DNA of 64,000 nucleotides from GCA-016699445 sp964555055 (GTDB taxonomy: Bacteria; UBA10199; JACPAL01; GCA-016699445): contig CAZKQW010000009.1 of the NCBI GenBank assembly GCA_964555055.1, positions 67,353 to 131,352 on the forward strand. The letters run 5' to 3'. Shown piece after piece: positions 7,810 to 16,404 of the stretch. Below the pieces are notes generated by a model. The model was not told the origin of the DNA and did no database searches. It worked only from the letters and a program-made list of their open reading frames with translations. Both the position numbers and the translations under genes were made by a program. Numbering within the stretch: position 1 is the stretch's first letter; each line of letters opens with the position of its first letter.

Positions 7810-9267
7810 TTAAATGACCCTATCGACGATGGACGAACGTGGATCCCTCCAGTGGGTCCGCGTCGTTTGTTTTTTCTGAACTTGTTTTGCTTGTTGTTCC
7901 CTTGGTTCTTCCGACGGTTTCTCCTGCGCGTTTTGCTGGCCTACGCCGATATGAAGTTGCCCTAATTGGAGGTTTCCGGAGAAGGCCTGTCGGAGTTCGG
8001 GAATGCCCTTTTCGAGGGATTCCTTCACGAACAAATGCTCGGTCTTGATCTGCAGATTCAGTTCTTTGTTCTGAAGCTTCATTTGAACGTCGATCTTTCC
8101 CCATTCCGGAGGGTCGAGGTGGATGGTCATCTTCTCTTCATGGCGGTCGATGATCGTCTTTAGCGCCGACAAAACCTGGTTTTGTATGGAACGTTCCCTA
8201 TCCACGGTTTGGGCCGCTAGAATATCCGATTTTTTGGTGGCCTGAATCGCCGCTTCCTTGCGGGCCAAGACCTGTTCGGGATGCCGGAGCTCGTGGATGA
8301 GCTCGTCAAGGCGTAGCTTCCTCTTAGGTTCCGGATTCGCGTTCGCGACCGGCGTCAATGTTTCTCCATCGTTGGAGAGCTCCCGTGAAGTCTTCTGAGA
8401 TTCCGGTTTAGGGGTTGACAGGGCCTGTCCCTGGCCTGGGAGAGTGTTTTCGGGTTGGTCCACAAGCTGGCCTTCATCTTCGGAAGACGGGAGATTCTTT
8501 TGCGTCGTATTTACCGCCGAACCAACCGCTGCTTTCGTATTTAGTTCGATCACTTGAGGTCCTTCGGTCGGATCCAGGGCCGAAATGAAATCCGAAGGGG
8601 AGCCTGTTTGAACCGAGGATTCCATGACCGTCTGCGGTTGGTTCGGGCCTATCGCTTCCGCAGTTTGAGCCGTTTCCGCCGTGGCATTCGTAACTAACGT
8701 GATCTCCGTGATTTGGGCGGATTCCTGAGCCGCGCTTTCGCCGTCATCGGGGTTTTCTTTCGTATCTTGAGGTTTCATGATCGTCGTGGGTTGTATCAAA
8801 AGGGAGAGTAAAAGAAGGTCGCTTTGATTTAATGCCTCCTCAATCGAGCGGGACGTGATATCTTGAGGGGCGTTTTCCAATCCGGTGGCTGGAGACTTGC
8901 CGTCCGTGGACGTTTCGTCCGAGTTTGAGGTTGCTTGACCGCTTTTCTCGCACTTCTCTTGCGCCGCGGCCTCTTTCACATCCGAAGTCTTATCGTCTTT
9001 ATCCGTATTCTCGCGGTCTTTTTCGCCGACGCGTCTCTCGCGGTTTGGATGATCCGAGTTTGAGGCTCGCTGCGAACCCTGGGAGTTTTCTGACTTCTTC
9101 GCGTCATACCCGTCTTGAATGCCGGTCGTAGAGTCGTTCTTTTTTTGCTCGTCCTTCAAGGCTCGATCGAAGTCCGTTTGCATGTCCTTCCTCTGCATCG
9201 TTTCCGCGAGTTGGGTGATGCTGTCCTTGGCCTGGTTGCCTCCCGATTCGATCCGTCCGAAACTCAT
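7810..9267 (-). CDS. fliK: FliK, hook-length control protein
   Basis: FliK measures hook length and switches export specificity through FlhB. The 485-residue protein is mostly low-complexity, charged and Gln/Ser/Thr-rich (about 1-350), as expected of the intrinsically disordered ruler. The C-terminal Flg_hook domain (about 370-455) is recognisable from MTIHLDPPEWGKIDVQMKLQ, the LNLQIKTEHLFVKESLEKGI helix and FSGNLQLGQLHIGVG. Its start overlaps the end of the motE-like gene by 4 bases and its end lies just before flgD, the standard context. Confidence 0.9.
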   Translation of the reverse strand: MSFGRIESGGNQAKDSITQLAETMQRKDMQTDFDRALKDEQKKNDSTTGIQDGYDAKKSENSQGSQRASNSDHPNRERRVGEKDRENTDKDDKTSDVKEAAAQEKCEKSGQATSNSDETSTDGKSPATGLENAPQDITSRSIEEALNQSDLLLLSLLIQPTTIMKPQDTKENPDDGESAAQESAQITEITLVTNATAETAQTAEAIGPNQPQTVMESSVQTGSPSDFISALDPTEGPQVIELNTKAAVGSAVNTTQKNLPSSEDEGQLVDQPENTLPGQGQALSTPKPESQKTSRELSNDGETLTPVANANPEPKRKLRLDELIHELRHPEQVLARKEAAIQATKKSDILAAQTVDRERSIQNQVLSALKTIIDRHEEKMTIHLDPPEWGKIDVQMKLQNKELNLQIKTEHLFVKESLEKGIPELRQAFSGNLQLGQLHIGVGQQNAQEKPSEEPREQQAKQVQKKQTTRTHWRDPRSSIVDRVI

Positions 9268-9866
9268 GGTTTGCCTCCTGACTGTAGTCGTTGCGGTTCT
9301 TTAAGGATGCGCCGGCTCATGTCGGCGGCGAGATGCGGTTCCATCACCGCGAGGATCTTGCTCGATTTCTTTGGGTTCATCATCGAAAGGATGCTCACCG
9401 ATAATGTCGTCGGGAGTTGCTTGATGATTTGTGTCGCTTGATCGGCGCTGATGGACTCGTAAAGAGTGACTAACTGCTTCAAATGATCGTTCACTGAAAC
9501 GCGCTTGGAAACTTCTTTGTTGAGCTGATTTTGAAGCTCTTTCATTTCGTTCAAACGATTTTGGAGCTCCTGGTCTAGATTCTTGGACAGGACGACCTTG
9601 TCACGATCTTGGCCGAATCTCTCTTGTTCCCTCTCTAAATCGACGAATTTGACGTTCCCTTTCACTAAGAAGCTCTTTTCCGGATCGTTTTGGGTTTTTT
9701 CGATAAGGATTTTTTTGATTTCTTCCTGGGAGGGAAGGGGTTTTTCCTCGGCAAGCGATCCGGATATGTCCACTGTCGCCCCCTCGGCGCGGACGGATTT
9801 CGGTAGCGTCGCCAATATAAGCAGTAGGATCAGTAGGTATCCTTTGACGAGCGACGTCGGTTTCAT
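9264..9866 (-). CDS. MotE-like periplasmic/secreted flagellar protein
   Basis: This 200-residue protein resembles MotE-family proteins (MgtE N-like domain), periplasmic chaperones of motor proteins usually encoded between fliJ and fliK. It has a signal peptide (1-27, GYLLILLLILATLPKSVRA), a coiled coil (about 70-140, with ELQNRLNEMKELQNQLNKEV) and a C-terminal helical domain (about 140-192) with LYESISADQATQIIKQLPTT and MNPKKSSKILAVMEPHLAAD. That last block is the MgtE-N-like pattern. Four-base overlaps with fliJ and fliK show translational coupling. Assignment to MotE rests on the domain pattern and position, not on direct similarity to a characterised protein. Confidence 0.75.
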   Translation of the reverse strand: MKPTSLVKGYLLILLLILATLPKSVRAEGATVDISGSLAEEKPLPSQEEIKKILIEKTQNDPEKSFLVKGNVKFVDLEREQERFGQDRDKVVLSKNLDQELQNRLNEMKELQNQLNKEVSKRVSVNDHLKQLVTLYESISADQATQIIKQLPTTLSVSILSMMNPKKSSKILAVMEPHLAADMSRRILKEPQRLQSGGKP

Positions 9867-10321
9867 GCGGACCCTTCTTTCCTATCGTTTAATTTGTCGT
9901 GAGCGAAGCGCAGGATCGTCATTTCTGACATTTCCTTTTCGATCATTTTATTCAAAGCCTTGATGTATTCCGATTTTTGCTTGTCTTTCAGGTGTTCCAC
10001 TTGACGCCTGGCCTTATAGGCCTCTTTGAGTTTTTCTTGAGCGTCTAGAAGCTCGGTTTCGAGATCCGACAAGGTTTGAGTTTGGTATTTCGCCTCATGC
10101 TCCAAAGCGAGGAGGTATTGTTCGATCATCTGGATCCAAGCGTGGTTTTCGACCTCATCATGGGATTTCCGCCATTGGTTCTGCTCGGAGGCGATCTGAT
10201 TCATCCGTAGGACGACGTCGCGGATGAGCGCCTGTATCCGCTGCACCTCCGCTTCGCGTTGCCTTTCTTCTTCACGCCGGATTTTCAGGATGCCTTCCAA
10301 TTTGAATCGGAACTTCTTCAT
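9863..10321 (-). CDS. fliJ: FliJ, export ATPase stalk protein
   Basis: FliJ is the coiled-coil stalk that links the FliI hexamer to FlhA. The 152-residue protein is almost entirely helical and charged, beginning KKFRFKLEGILKIRREEERQ, the usual FliJ opening, and shows heptads throughout (LSDLETELLDAQEKLKEAYK). It is 5 bases downstream of fliI and overlaps the next gene by 4 bases. Sequence alone is weakly conserved in this family, but position after fliI and the opening motif make the call solid. Confidence 0.9.
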   Translation of the reverse strand: MKKFRFKLEGILKIRREEERQREAEVQRIQALIRDVVLRMNQIASEQNQWRKSHDEVENHAWIQMIEQYLLALEHEAKYQTQTLSDLETELLDAQEKLKEAYKARRQVEHLKDKQKSEYIKALNKMIEKEMSEMTILRFAHDKLNDRKEGSA

Positions 10322-10326
10322 GCGCG

Positions 10327-11706
10327 TTATTCCTCCTCCGCGATTTTTTGGAGACGGGCCAACGTCTCCGGCATGGGCCCACGGTCGTCCCGTTTTTGCT
10401 TCAGAAATTCCTCGATCGAATCGTGTTTCGCGATGGCACGGTCCAATTCTTCGTTGCGGCCGGGGACATAGACCCCCATCCGGATGTAATCCTTCATTTC
10501 CTCGTAAAGGGCGATCAGGCGACGCACGCGGATGACGAATGCCTGATGTTCGCGAGTCGTGACTTGGGTCATGACGCGTGAAAGGCTCTGAATAATGTCG
10601 ATCGGAGGGTAATGCCCCATGGTCGCCAATTCTCGCGAGAGGACGATATGCCCATCGACGATCGAACGAACGGCATCGGCCACGGGATCCTGCAGGTCGT
10701 CGCCTTCCGTCAGGATCGTGTAAAATCCGGTAATGCTTCCTTCCCCCTCGGTGGTCCCGGCCCTTTCCAAAAGGCGCGGCAAGGCGGCGAAGAGGGAGGG
10801 GGTGTATCCCTTCACGGTAGGCGGTTCGCCCAATGAAAGTCCCACTTCCCGCGAAGCCATGGCGAAACGCGTGAGCGAATCCATCATCAACAGGACCTTG
10901 GCTCCCCGGTCCCGAAAATATTCGGCTATGGTCGTGGTGATGAAAGCCGCTCTCATGCGCAACAGGGCGGGAGAATCGGAAGTCGCGACGATGACCACGG
11001 ATTTTTTTAAACCCTCTTGGCCTAAACTCTCTTCCAAGAATTCCCCGACTTCCCTACCGCGTTCTCCTAAAAGCCCGATTACGTTGACGTCGGCGTCCGA
11101 GTTACGGGCCATCATGCCCATCAGGGTGCTTTTCCCGACTCCAGAGCCCGCCATGATCGCCACGCGTTGCCCCACGCCGCAGGTGAGAAAAGAGTCGATC
11201 GCTCGGATACCTACGGAAAACGTCTGATCGATCATCTTGCGTCGTATCGGTGAAATGGAGGGGTGGTAGAGTGGGTATTCCATCGCATCCGTGATTTCCG
11301 GACCTCCATCCATGGGGAGCCCCGCGCCGTCTAAAACCCTGCCCAATAGCTTTTCGGAGACGCGCAGGCTGACTTCGTGGCTTACCGTTTGAATGGGGTC
11401 TCCGACGCGTACGCCCGCGGTATTTCCGATGGGCATGAGGATCGCTTTGGATTCTTTAAGCCCGATCACTTCGGCCGTGAGTTTTTCTCCATTTTCCTGA
11501 TGGATAAGGCAGGAAGCCCCGACGGGCACATGGGGTAAATCGCCTTCGATCACGAGTCCAACGACGCGCGTGACTTTTCCGACGACTTCAACCGCCGGGA
11601 TGCGGTTCAAAGTCGACCGTACGAGTTCGAAAGCCCCTAAGCCGCTGGCGGAAAAAGCCGCACTTAGTCCCGATCCGAAATCGTGATTTTGGAGGTCATT
11701 CGACAC
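10327..11706 (-). CDS. fliI: FliI, flagellum-specific export ATPase
   Basis: FliI is the F1-beta-like ATPase that energises unfolding and export of flagellar substrates. The 459 residues show an N-terminal beta-barrel (about 35-110), Walker A AGSGVGKST (186-194), the type-III-specific GERGREV (214-220), Walker B VLLMMDSLTRFAMA (271-284), GEPPTVKGYTPSLFA, and the C-terminal helical domain. All catalytic motifs are intact. It overlaps fliH by 11 bases, which suggests coupled synthesis of ATPase and regulator. Confidence 0.97.
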   Translation of the reverse strand: MSNDLQNHDFGSGLSAAFSASGLGAFELVRSTLNRIPAVEVVGKVTRVVGLVIEGDLPHVPVGASCLIHQENGEKLTAEVIGLKESKAILMPIGNTAGVRVGDPIQTVSHEVSLRVSEKLLGRVLDGAGLPMDGGPEITDAMEYPLYHPSISPIRRKMIDQTFSVGIRAIDSFLTCGVGQRVAIMAGSGVGKSTLMGMMARNSDADVNVIGLLGERGREVGEFLEESLGQEGLKKSVVIVATSDSPALLRMRAAFITTTIAEYFRDRGAKVLLMMDSLTRFAMASREVGLSLGEPPTVKGYTPSLFAALPRLLERAGTTEGEGSITGFYTILTEGDDLQDPVADAVRSIVDGHIVLSRELATMGHYPPIDIIQSLSRVMTQVTTREHQAFVIRVRRLIALYEEMKDYIRMGVYVPGRNEELDRAIAKHDSIEEFLKQKRDDRGPMPETLARLQKIAEEE

Positions 11707-12388
11707 GCCCGTCTCCTTCTTTTTTGTCGGAACCCAAATCCGTCGGTGCGGTCGCCGGCTGCGCCGTGAAAGTCGTCAGAAAGTTGGCGGGAATTTGTTT
11801 TTTGATCTCGGAAAGTCTTTTTTGGATGTCCATTTCCGCCTGCCTTGACGGCGAAGCTATCTTGATTCGGCCGGAGGCGAGGTTCGGATCTTCGAGAACC
11901 GCGATATTTTCCGCTTTGAGTGACTCGATGAAAGAAGCATCTTTTTCCTTCAGGAAGGTATGATCGTTGGGATTGAAAGATAAAGTACGGCTTTCGACGG
12001 CGATGGTTTGATCGATCAATTTTTTCACCGACTGGATCAAAGCCTGAGGCTGCGTCGAGATCTCGAGATCCAGGAGTTCGCGAGCCAGGAAAAAAGTGAG
12101 CTCGAGCAGATTGGCGGCGAGCTGTGCCTTGGACGCGTCGAAGTCGGCTTTTAACTCTTGGAGGACCTCCTGGACGGCTCGTGAACAATTCTTCCACTGT
12201 GCCTCTTCCTGGACGAGAAGGCGCTTTTTCTCCTCCAGCTCCAAAAGAGCTTTCTCTTGATCGGAGGGCTCGCGTTTGCCTCCGAGACCGATGAAGTCGA
12301 TCACGTTCAAATTTTGGTAGGGATTGACGGCGTTTTTCGCCGTGGCCTTTTTCTGGATGCCTAAACCCTCTTGAAACGAAGTCGCCAT
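11696..12388 (-). CDS. fliH: FliH, export ATPase regulator
   Basis: FliH binds FliI and anchors it to the C-ring. The 230-residue protein has an N-terminal head, a long charged helix (about 48-85, LELEEKKRLLVQEEAQWKNC), and the V-type ATPase subunit E-like C-terminal region (about 90-215) with LLELTFFLARELLDLEI, VKKLIDQTI and DPNLASGRIKIASPSRQAEM. It directly follows fliG with no gap and overlaps fliI. Conservation is low in this family, so the identification uses both pattern and place. Confidence 0.88.
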   Translation of the reverse strand: MATSFQEGLGIQKKATAKNAVNPYQNLNVIDFIGLGGKREPSDQEKALLELEEKKRLLVQEEAQWKNCSRAVQEVLQELKADFDASKAQLAANLLELTFFLARELLDLEISTQPQALIQSVKKLIDQTIAVESRTLSFNPNDHTFLKEKDASFIESLKAENIAVLEDPNLASGRIKIASPSRQAEMDIQKRLSEIKKQIPANFLTTFTAQPATAPTDLGSDKKEGDGRVE

Positions 12389-13483
12389 TTACGCCTCTTC
12401 CGTCTTGTTTTCGGCCAACGCCATTTTGCCTTCCTTGATCAGTTCCTTGGCCGCTTTTAGGATCTTGTCTTGAGCCGCTTCGATGTCCTCAACCTTCTGC
12501 GGGGGTAGCATTTCCATATCCTCTTTGAGGATCAAGGCAGCCCTTTCCGACATGTTCTTGAGGACCTTTTCCAAAAGAGTCTCAGGGGCGTTTTTAAGGC
12601 CGATTTTCAGGTCGTCGTTGGTCACGGCGCGGAGAAGCTCTCGGATACCGGCGTCATCGGAGCGGGCCAGATCCTCAACCGTGAACATCTGCTTCGAGAT
12701 GAGATTAGCGATCTCAGGGTCGAGCTTTTCCAATTCCTGGATCATTTTATCGGATTTCTCCCGACCGACGCCTTTTAGGACTTGGACGGTGAGGCCGACA
12801 CCTCCTATGCTGATGCTGGCTTTGGCCGATTTATCTTCTCCCGCCGAAGCTTTCTTCTTGGCCGTGATCTTTTCGGAGAGCACGACATAGACGTCCTTGA
12901 GGGCTTCTCCTGAGAGTTGTTCGAGGCGCGCCATGCGGTCCAGAAGCTCCACCTGCATTTCTTCCGGAAATTTCTCTAAAAGTTCCTTCGCGATGTTCCG
13001 TTTAATCTGAGTGAGAGAGAGGGCGATAATTTGAGGATGTTCTTCCCCCAATATTTCCATGAGGAACTCAGCGTTCAAATCGTTGAAGAGTTCCGCCAAG
13101 TTGGGCCCTCCGGGAGGGATCGCGGTTCCGCCGGGGTCCTTGAGGACGTTCAAAATCGTCTCGCCGCGCTGACGGGGGAGGGATTTGCCGAAAAGCTTAT
13201 TGAGTATTTTCTTTCCGTCGAGGTGGAGGATACCCCCAGTCGACAGTCCCGACACCGGAGAATCCCCGCCACTCGGAGCGGCCATACCTTCGAAGAATTC
13301 AGCGAGTGTGGATTTAATCTTGTCGGCCGGGACATCCTTAAGATGCATTAGGGCGGAGCCTATCTTTTGGATCTCCGTATCTTGGAGTTGACCGAAAAGC
13401 TTCCCCGTCGACTTTTCGTCCATGCAGAGAAGAAGCAGCGCTGCTTTTTCCGTGTTGCTTAGGGCTCCTTTTTGAGCTTCCAT
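12389..13483 (-). CDS. fliG: FliG, motor switch protein
   Basis: FliG couples the MS-ring to the C-ring and receives torque from MotA. The 364-residue protein shows the N-terminal FliF-binding domain (1-110, with KAALLLLCMDEKSTGKLFGQL), the middle domain (about 120-250, with HPQIIALSLTQI and EHPQ motif) and the C-terminal torque domain (about 255-345) with MFTVEDLARSDDAGIRELLR and MSERAALILKEDMEMLPPQK. The EHPQ sequence and the charged torque helix are present. A 128-base gap precedes it. Confidence 0.95.
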   Translation of the reverse strand: MEAQKGALSNTEKAALLLLCMDEKSTGKLFGQLQDTEIQKIGSALMHLKDVPADKIKSTLAEFFEGMAAPSGGDSPVSGLSTGGILHLDGKKILNKLFGKSLPRQRGETILNVLKDPGGTAIPPGGPNLAELFNDLNAEFLMEILGEEHPQIIALSLTQIKRNIAKELLEKFPEEMQVELLDRMARLEQLSGEALKDVYVVLSEKITAKKKASAGEDKSAKASISIGGVGLTVQVLKGVGREKSDKMIQELEKLDPEIANLISKQMFTVEDLARSDDAGIRELLRAVTNDDLKIGLKNAPETLLEKVLKNMSERAALILKEDMEMLPPQKVEDIEAAQDKILKAAKELIKEGKMALAENKTEEA

Positions 13484-13564
13484 TTTTATCTCCTCAGAGT
13501 GAGATGCTGCTCTCCCCCTGAAACTCCCATCTGACGCTCATGAATCGTATCACTGGCTTCGTTT

Positions 13565-13591
13565 ATCCGAATGGATTCATCCCCATCGGAT
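13565..13591 (-). other. Imperfect hairpin in fliF-fliG gap
   Basis: The 128-base space between fliF and fliG contains outer arms ATCCGA and TCGGAT with partly paired inner bases. There is no T-run, so it does not look like a strong terminator; it could be an RNA-processing or attenuation site within the operon. I see no promoter motif in the rest of this gap. Confidence 0.25.
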
Positions 13592-13611
13592 AATTCTCGT
13601 GCGCTATTTCC

Positions 13612-15084
13612 TTATTGCAGCCATTTCCTTAATGTCTCCGCCGCGGCGGTCGGGTTCGTCCGGATCAGGTCGCCCATGTTCTGAAGGACCTCTCCTTGCA
13701 AGAGAGGGGTATTCATCGTCCCCGGAAGAGCCGCCGTACCGGAATTGACCGAGGACCATCCCTTGAGAAGCGGTCTTATGACGAAGAAGATGACTAAGAG
13801 AATGGTGAGGACGAGGAGCACGTTACCGATCACGGAGATCAGGAAGCCGTAGGTGTTCTTCTTCTCGTACCAGCTTTGGCTTTCGGCCAATTGCTGTTCC
13901 GCGTTTTGGAAAGCGATGTTGTCGACCTTGATTTGATCGCCGCGGTCTTGGGAAAATCCGACGGCGTTTTTCGCGAGATCCTCGATCTTCTTCAGCTCTT
14001 CGGGCGTGCGTGGTTGATAAGTCTGTTTGCCGGGGTCTCCCGTGTAATTGCCGTCGACGAGAATGGCGATGGAGAGCTTTTTGATGTTCCCCATCGGCGT
14101 CATTTGCTTCCGGATGCTCTTACTGACCTGGTAGGTAACCTGCTCGTTCCCTTCTTCTTCTTTGCTGTTTTCGCTATCCGCCGCACTTCCAGAAGCCGTT
14201 TTCGCGTTATTGGAACGGGATTCCTGGGCGACCGCCGTCTTGGTAGGGTCCACGATCTCATCGGTACTTTCGACTTGGGTGAAATCGATGTCCGCGGCGA
14301 CGCGGGCCATGATCTTACCCATCCCGACGACGGGGGAAAGGAGTTCGACGATCTTTTGCTCGATGGCTTTTTCAAGCTGGATTTTCTGATCTAAGACTTG
14401 CCGTCCCGCCGCCGCCGCGCCTTCTTGACCGCCGGCGCTCAAAAGCCGTCCGGCATTGTCGACGATAGTCACGTCGTCGGGATTCAAACCATCCACCGCG
14501 CTCGAGACGAGGTGGGTGATGGCATTGACGGTGTTACGGGAAAGGGCGCCTTCTCGGCCGAGCTTCAAGATGACGGAAGCCCGGGAGGGCTGTTGGCTTT
14601 CGCTGAAGAGCGATTTTTCGGGAAGGACAAGATGGACGCGGGCGCTTTCGACTTCCCGAAGGCTGGTGATGGTCCGGGTCAACTCACCCTCGAGAGCCCT
14701 TTGGAAATTCACCCTCTGCTCGAAATCGGAACGTCCGAAGCCTTCTTTATCGAAGAGCTCGAACCCGATGCCTCCGAAGCGCGGAATGCCTTCCTCGGCG
14801 AGCTTCATGCGGACTTCCAGGACTTTCGTGGACGGGACCAAGACGGTCCTCATGTTTTGGTCGACTTTATAAGAGACGCCTTGGCGGTCGAGTTGACTGA
14901 TGATGGAGCCGATATCATCCGAATTGAGATTCGTGAAGACGGGCTCATAGGAAGCTTGATTTGAAACATTGACCAAATAGCCGATGACCCCGATCGATAA
15001 GGCGACCACCAGCAATATCGATATCTTGCGTATCAGGGAGAGTCCCTGGACGACTTGCTTGATTTGATTAAAAAAGTTTCCCAT
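13612..15084 (-). CDS. fliF: FliF, MS-ring protein
   Basis: FliF forms the MS-ring, the first structure of the basal body. It has 490 residues, slightly short of the 520-570 usual in enterics. Membrane helix 1 (about 21-38), ring-building motif 1 (VFTNLNSDDIGSIISQLDRQ), the YscJ-like domain with FELFDKEGFGRSDFEQRVNF and ESARVHLVLPEKSLF, RBM3 with the linker (280-320), membrane helix 2 (about 410-436) and the C-terminal FliG-binding tail (TNPTAAAETLRKWLQ) are all seen. It starts 27 bases after fliE. Confidence 0.96.
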   Translation of the reverse strand: MGNFFNQIKQVVQGLSLIRKISILLVVALSIGVIGYLVNVSNQASYEPVFTNLNSDDIGSIISQLDRQGVSYKVDQNMRTVLVPSTKVLEVRMKLAEEGIPRFGGIGFELFDKEGFGRSDFEQRVNFQRALEGELTRTITSLREVESARVHLVLPEKSLFSESQQPSRASVILKLGREGALSRNTVNAITHLVSSAVDGLNPDDVTIVDNAGRLLSAGGQEGAAAAGRQVLDQKIQLEKAIEQKIVELLSPVVGMGKIMARVAADIDFTQVESTDEIVDPTKTAVAQESRSNNAKTASGSAADSENSKEEEGNEQVTYQVSKSIRKQMTPMGNIKKLSIAILVDGNYTGDPGKQTYQPRTPEELKKIEDLAKNAVGFSQDRGDQIKVDNIAFQNAEQQLAESQSWYEKKNTYGFLISVIGNVLLVLTILLVIFFVIRPLLKGWSSVNSGTAALPGTMNTPLLQGEVLQNMGDLIRTNPTAAAETLRKWLQ

Positions 15085-15111
15085 GGTTTTCCTTTGAATT
15101 TCTCACCGTCA

Positions 15112-15414
15112 TCACACCTGCATCCTCATGATCTCATTGTACGCATCCAAGACTTTGTTCCGAATTTGAGCCATATAGCGAAAAGAGACATCGGCCTTCT
15201 CAAGAGAAATCATCACTTCGTGTATGTCGTAGGTCTTCTCGCCCGTAAGGAAGCTTTCAGAGACCTTGGAGGCTTGTACCAGGTCGTTGTTGACGGACTG
15301 AATGCTCTTGCTGACGACTTCCGCGAAGCCGGACTTGGGTTTTTTGTCGGCACCTAGGGCTGCAGCCGCGTCGGTGGTTTGTGATGGATTGAAGGATTCG
15401 ATCTTGAAAGCCAT
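15112..15414 (-). CDS. fliE: FliE, MS-ring/rod junction protein
   Basis: FliE joins the MS-ring to the proximal rod and is one of the first exported proteins. The 100-residue protein shows the FliE pattern: a conserved FAEVVSKSIQSVNNDLVQAS stretch and the C-terminal DIHEVMISLEKADVSFRYMA with QIRNKVLDAYNEIMRMQ. It follows flgC after 3 bases, the standard flgB-flgC-fliE order. Confidence 0.95.
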   Translation of the reverse strand: MAFKIESFNPSQTTDAAAALGADKKPKSGFAEVVSKSIQSVNNDLVQASKVSESFLTGEKTYDIHEVMISLEKADVSFRYMAQIRNKVLDAYNEIMRMQV

Positions 15415-15417
15415 GGA

Positions 15418-15843
15418 TTATCCTTCTCCCATTTCCAATGTCCTCAAGATCATCGTCTTCGAGGAGTTGAAAATGTTCATGTTCGCTTCGTACGCGGTGG
15501 TGGCCGTCATCATGTTGACGAGTTCCTCCGTGGCGCTGATGTCCGGGTAAGACACGTAACCGTCCTGCGCGTCCGGGTGGGTTGGATCGTAAATCTGGAT
15601 GGGCGGACGCGTGCTCTCTGCGATCGCCGCGGTTTTCGGCAGGTTTAATTTCGCGCGCCCGAAGTCGAGTTCGAAACCCTTCATTTTCTTCGCTTCGATC
15701 GAAATTTCCTTCGGCTTGTAAGGGCCTCCCTGAGCCGTCTTCGTTGTGTTGATGTTGGCGATGTTCTCCGTGATCACGTCCATTCGGTCCCTTTGGACCG
15801 AAAGGCCGGCGGCACTGACGGAAAAAATGCTGGATAGGCTCAT
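15418..15843 (-). CDS. flgC: FlgC, proximal rod protein
   Basis: FlgC is a rod protein of the basal body. The 141-residue protein has the N-terminal rod motif (SIFSVSAAGLSVQRDRMDVI, then TENIANINTTKTAQGGPYKP) and the C-terminal YVSYPDISATEELVNMMTAT with YEANMNIFNSSKTMILRTLE. Both ends match the FlgC pattern. It is 2 bases downstream of flgB. Confidence 0.96.
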   Translation of the reverse strand: MSLSSIFSVSAAGLSVQRDRMDVITENIANINTTKTAQGGPYKPKEISIEAKKMKGFELDFGRAKLNLPKTAAIAESTRPPIQIYDPTHPDAQDGYVSYPDISATEELVNMMTATTAYEANMNIFNSSKTMILRTLEMGEG

Positions 15844-15845
15844 AG

Positions 15846-16271
15846 TCAGCGGCCTCCTGTCGTGATCGCGTATTTGGTGAGCGCGATCTCTTTATTCAGA
15901 ATGCGTAGCGCGGATAAGTAAAGGATGTTGTTCTCGGACATGGCGACGAGTTCGTTGTCGAGTTTGACGTTGTTGCCGTTTTCGTTGCTGGCCGCTTTCG
16001 ATTTCGTGACTTTCGGTTTGATGTTCCAGGGCGAGGAGGCATTCGGATCTGTTTTAGCCCCGCCTAAAAACGAAGCTCCTCCGATCAGGGAATCGGCCTG
16101 TTTCCCCGCCATCATTTGAGCCTGGTTGAGTTTGACTTCGAAAGAAGGTTGTTGGGCCTTAAAACCAGGCGTCGCGGTGTTGGCGATGTTTGACGAGTAC
16201 ACTTCGTGCGCAGCCACCGAGGCGCTCATCACTTTGGACGCTAAATCGACGTTATTGTAAAATGGATCCAC
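15846..16271 (-). CDS. flgB: FlgB, proximal rod protein (GTG start)
   Basis: FlgB is the rod protein at the base of the axial structure and the first gene of the operon. The 141 residues contain the rod motif (LASKVMSASVAAHEVYSSNI, then ANTATPGFKAQQPSFE) and the C-terminal VAMSENNILYLSALRILNKE. An in-frame TTG at 16292 is possible, but the sigma-54 promoter places transcription start near 16284, which excludes it. GTG 16271 then has a 13-base leader with a GGGGGAA stretch 4 bases upstream, so I chose GTG. Confidence 0.92.
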   Translation of the reverse strand: MDPFYNNVDLASKVMSASVAAHEVYSSNIANTATPGFKAQQPSFEVKLNQAQMMAGKQADSLIGGASFLGGAKTDPNASSPWNIKPKVTKSKAASNENGNNVKLDNELVAMSENNILYLSALRILNKEIALTKYAITTGGR

Positions 16272-16295
16272 ACTTTTCCCCCAGTGGAGCAATTA

Positions 16296-16310
16296 GCAAA
16301 GGGCGTGCCG
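16296..16310 (-). promoter_or_regulatory. Sigma-54 promoter of the flgB operon
   Basis: On the minus strand: CGGCACG, four bases, TTGC. Only the first base differs from the extended consensus TGGCACGN4TTGC. The -24 box is 16304-16310 and the -12 box 16296-16299, predicting a start near 16284. It is positioned to drive flgB through at least fliL, and it fits the FlrC-type activator encoded at 27.5-29 kb. Confidence 0.8.
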
Positions 16311-16404
16311 CATTCGAAGATAAGATGATCTCCACGAATTCATTCAATAAAGATGGAAGTGAGCGAAATGGGCTAATGCGGGGAGTCGGGAAAGTTTTTC
16401 CGCC

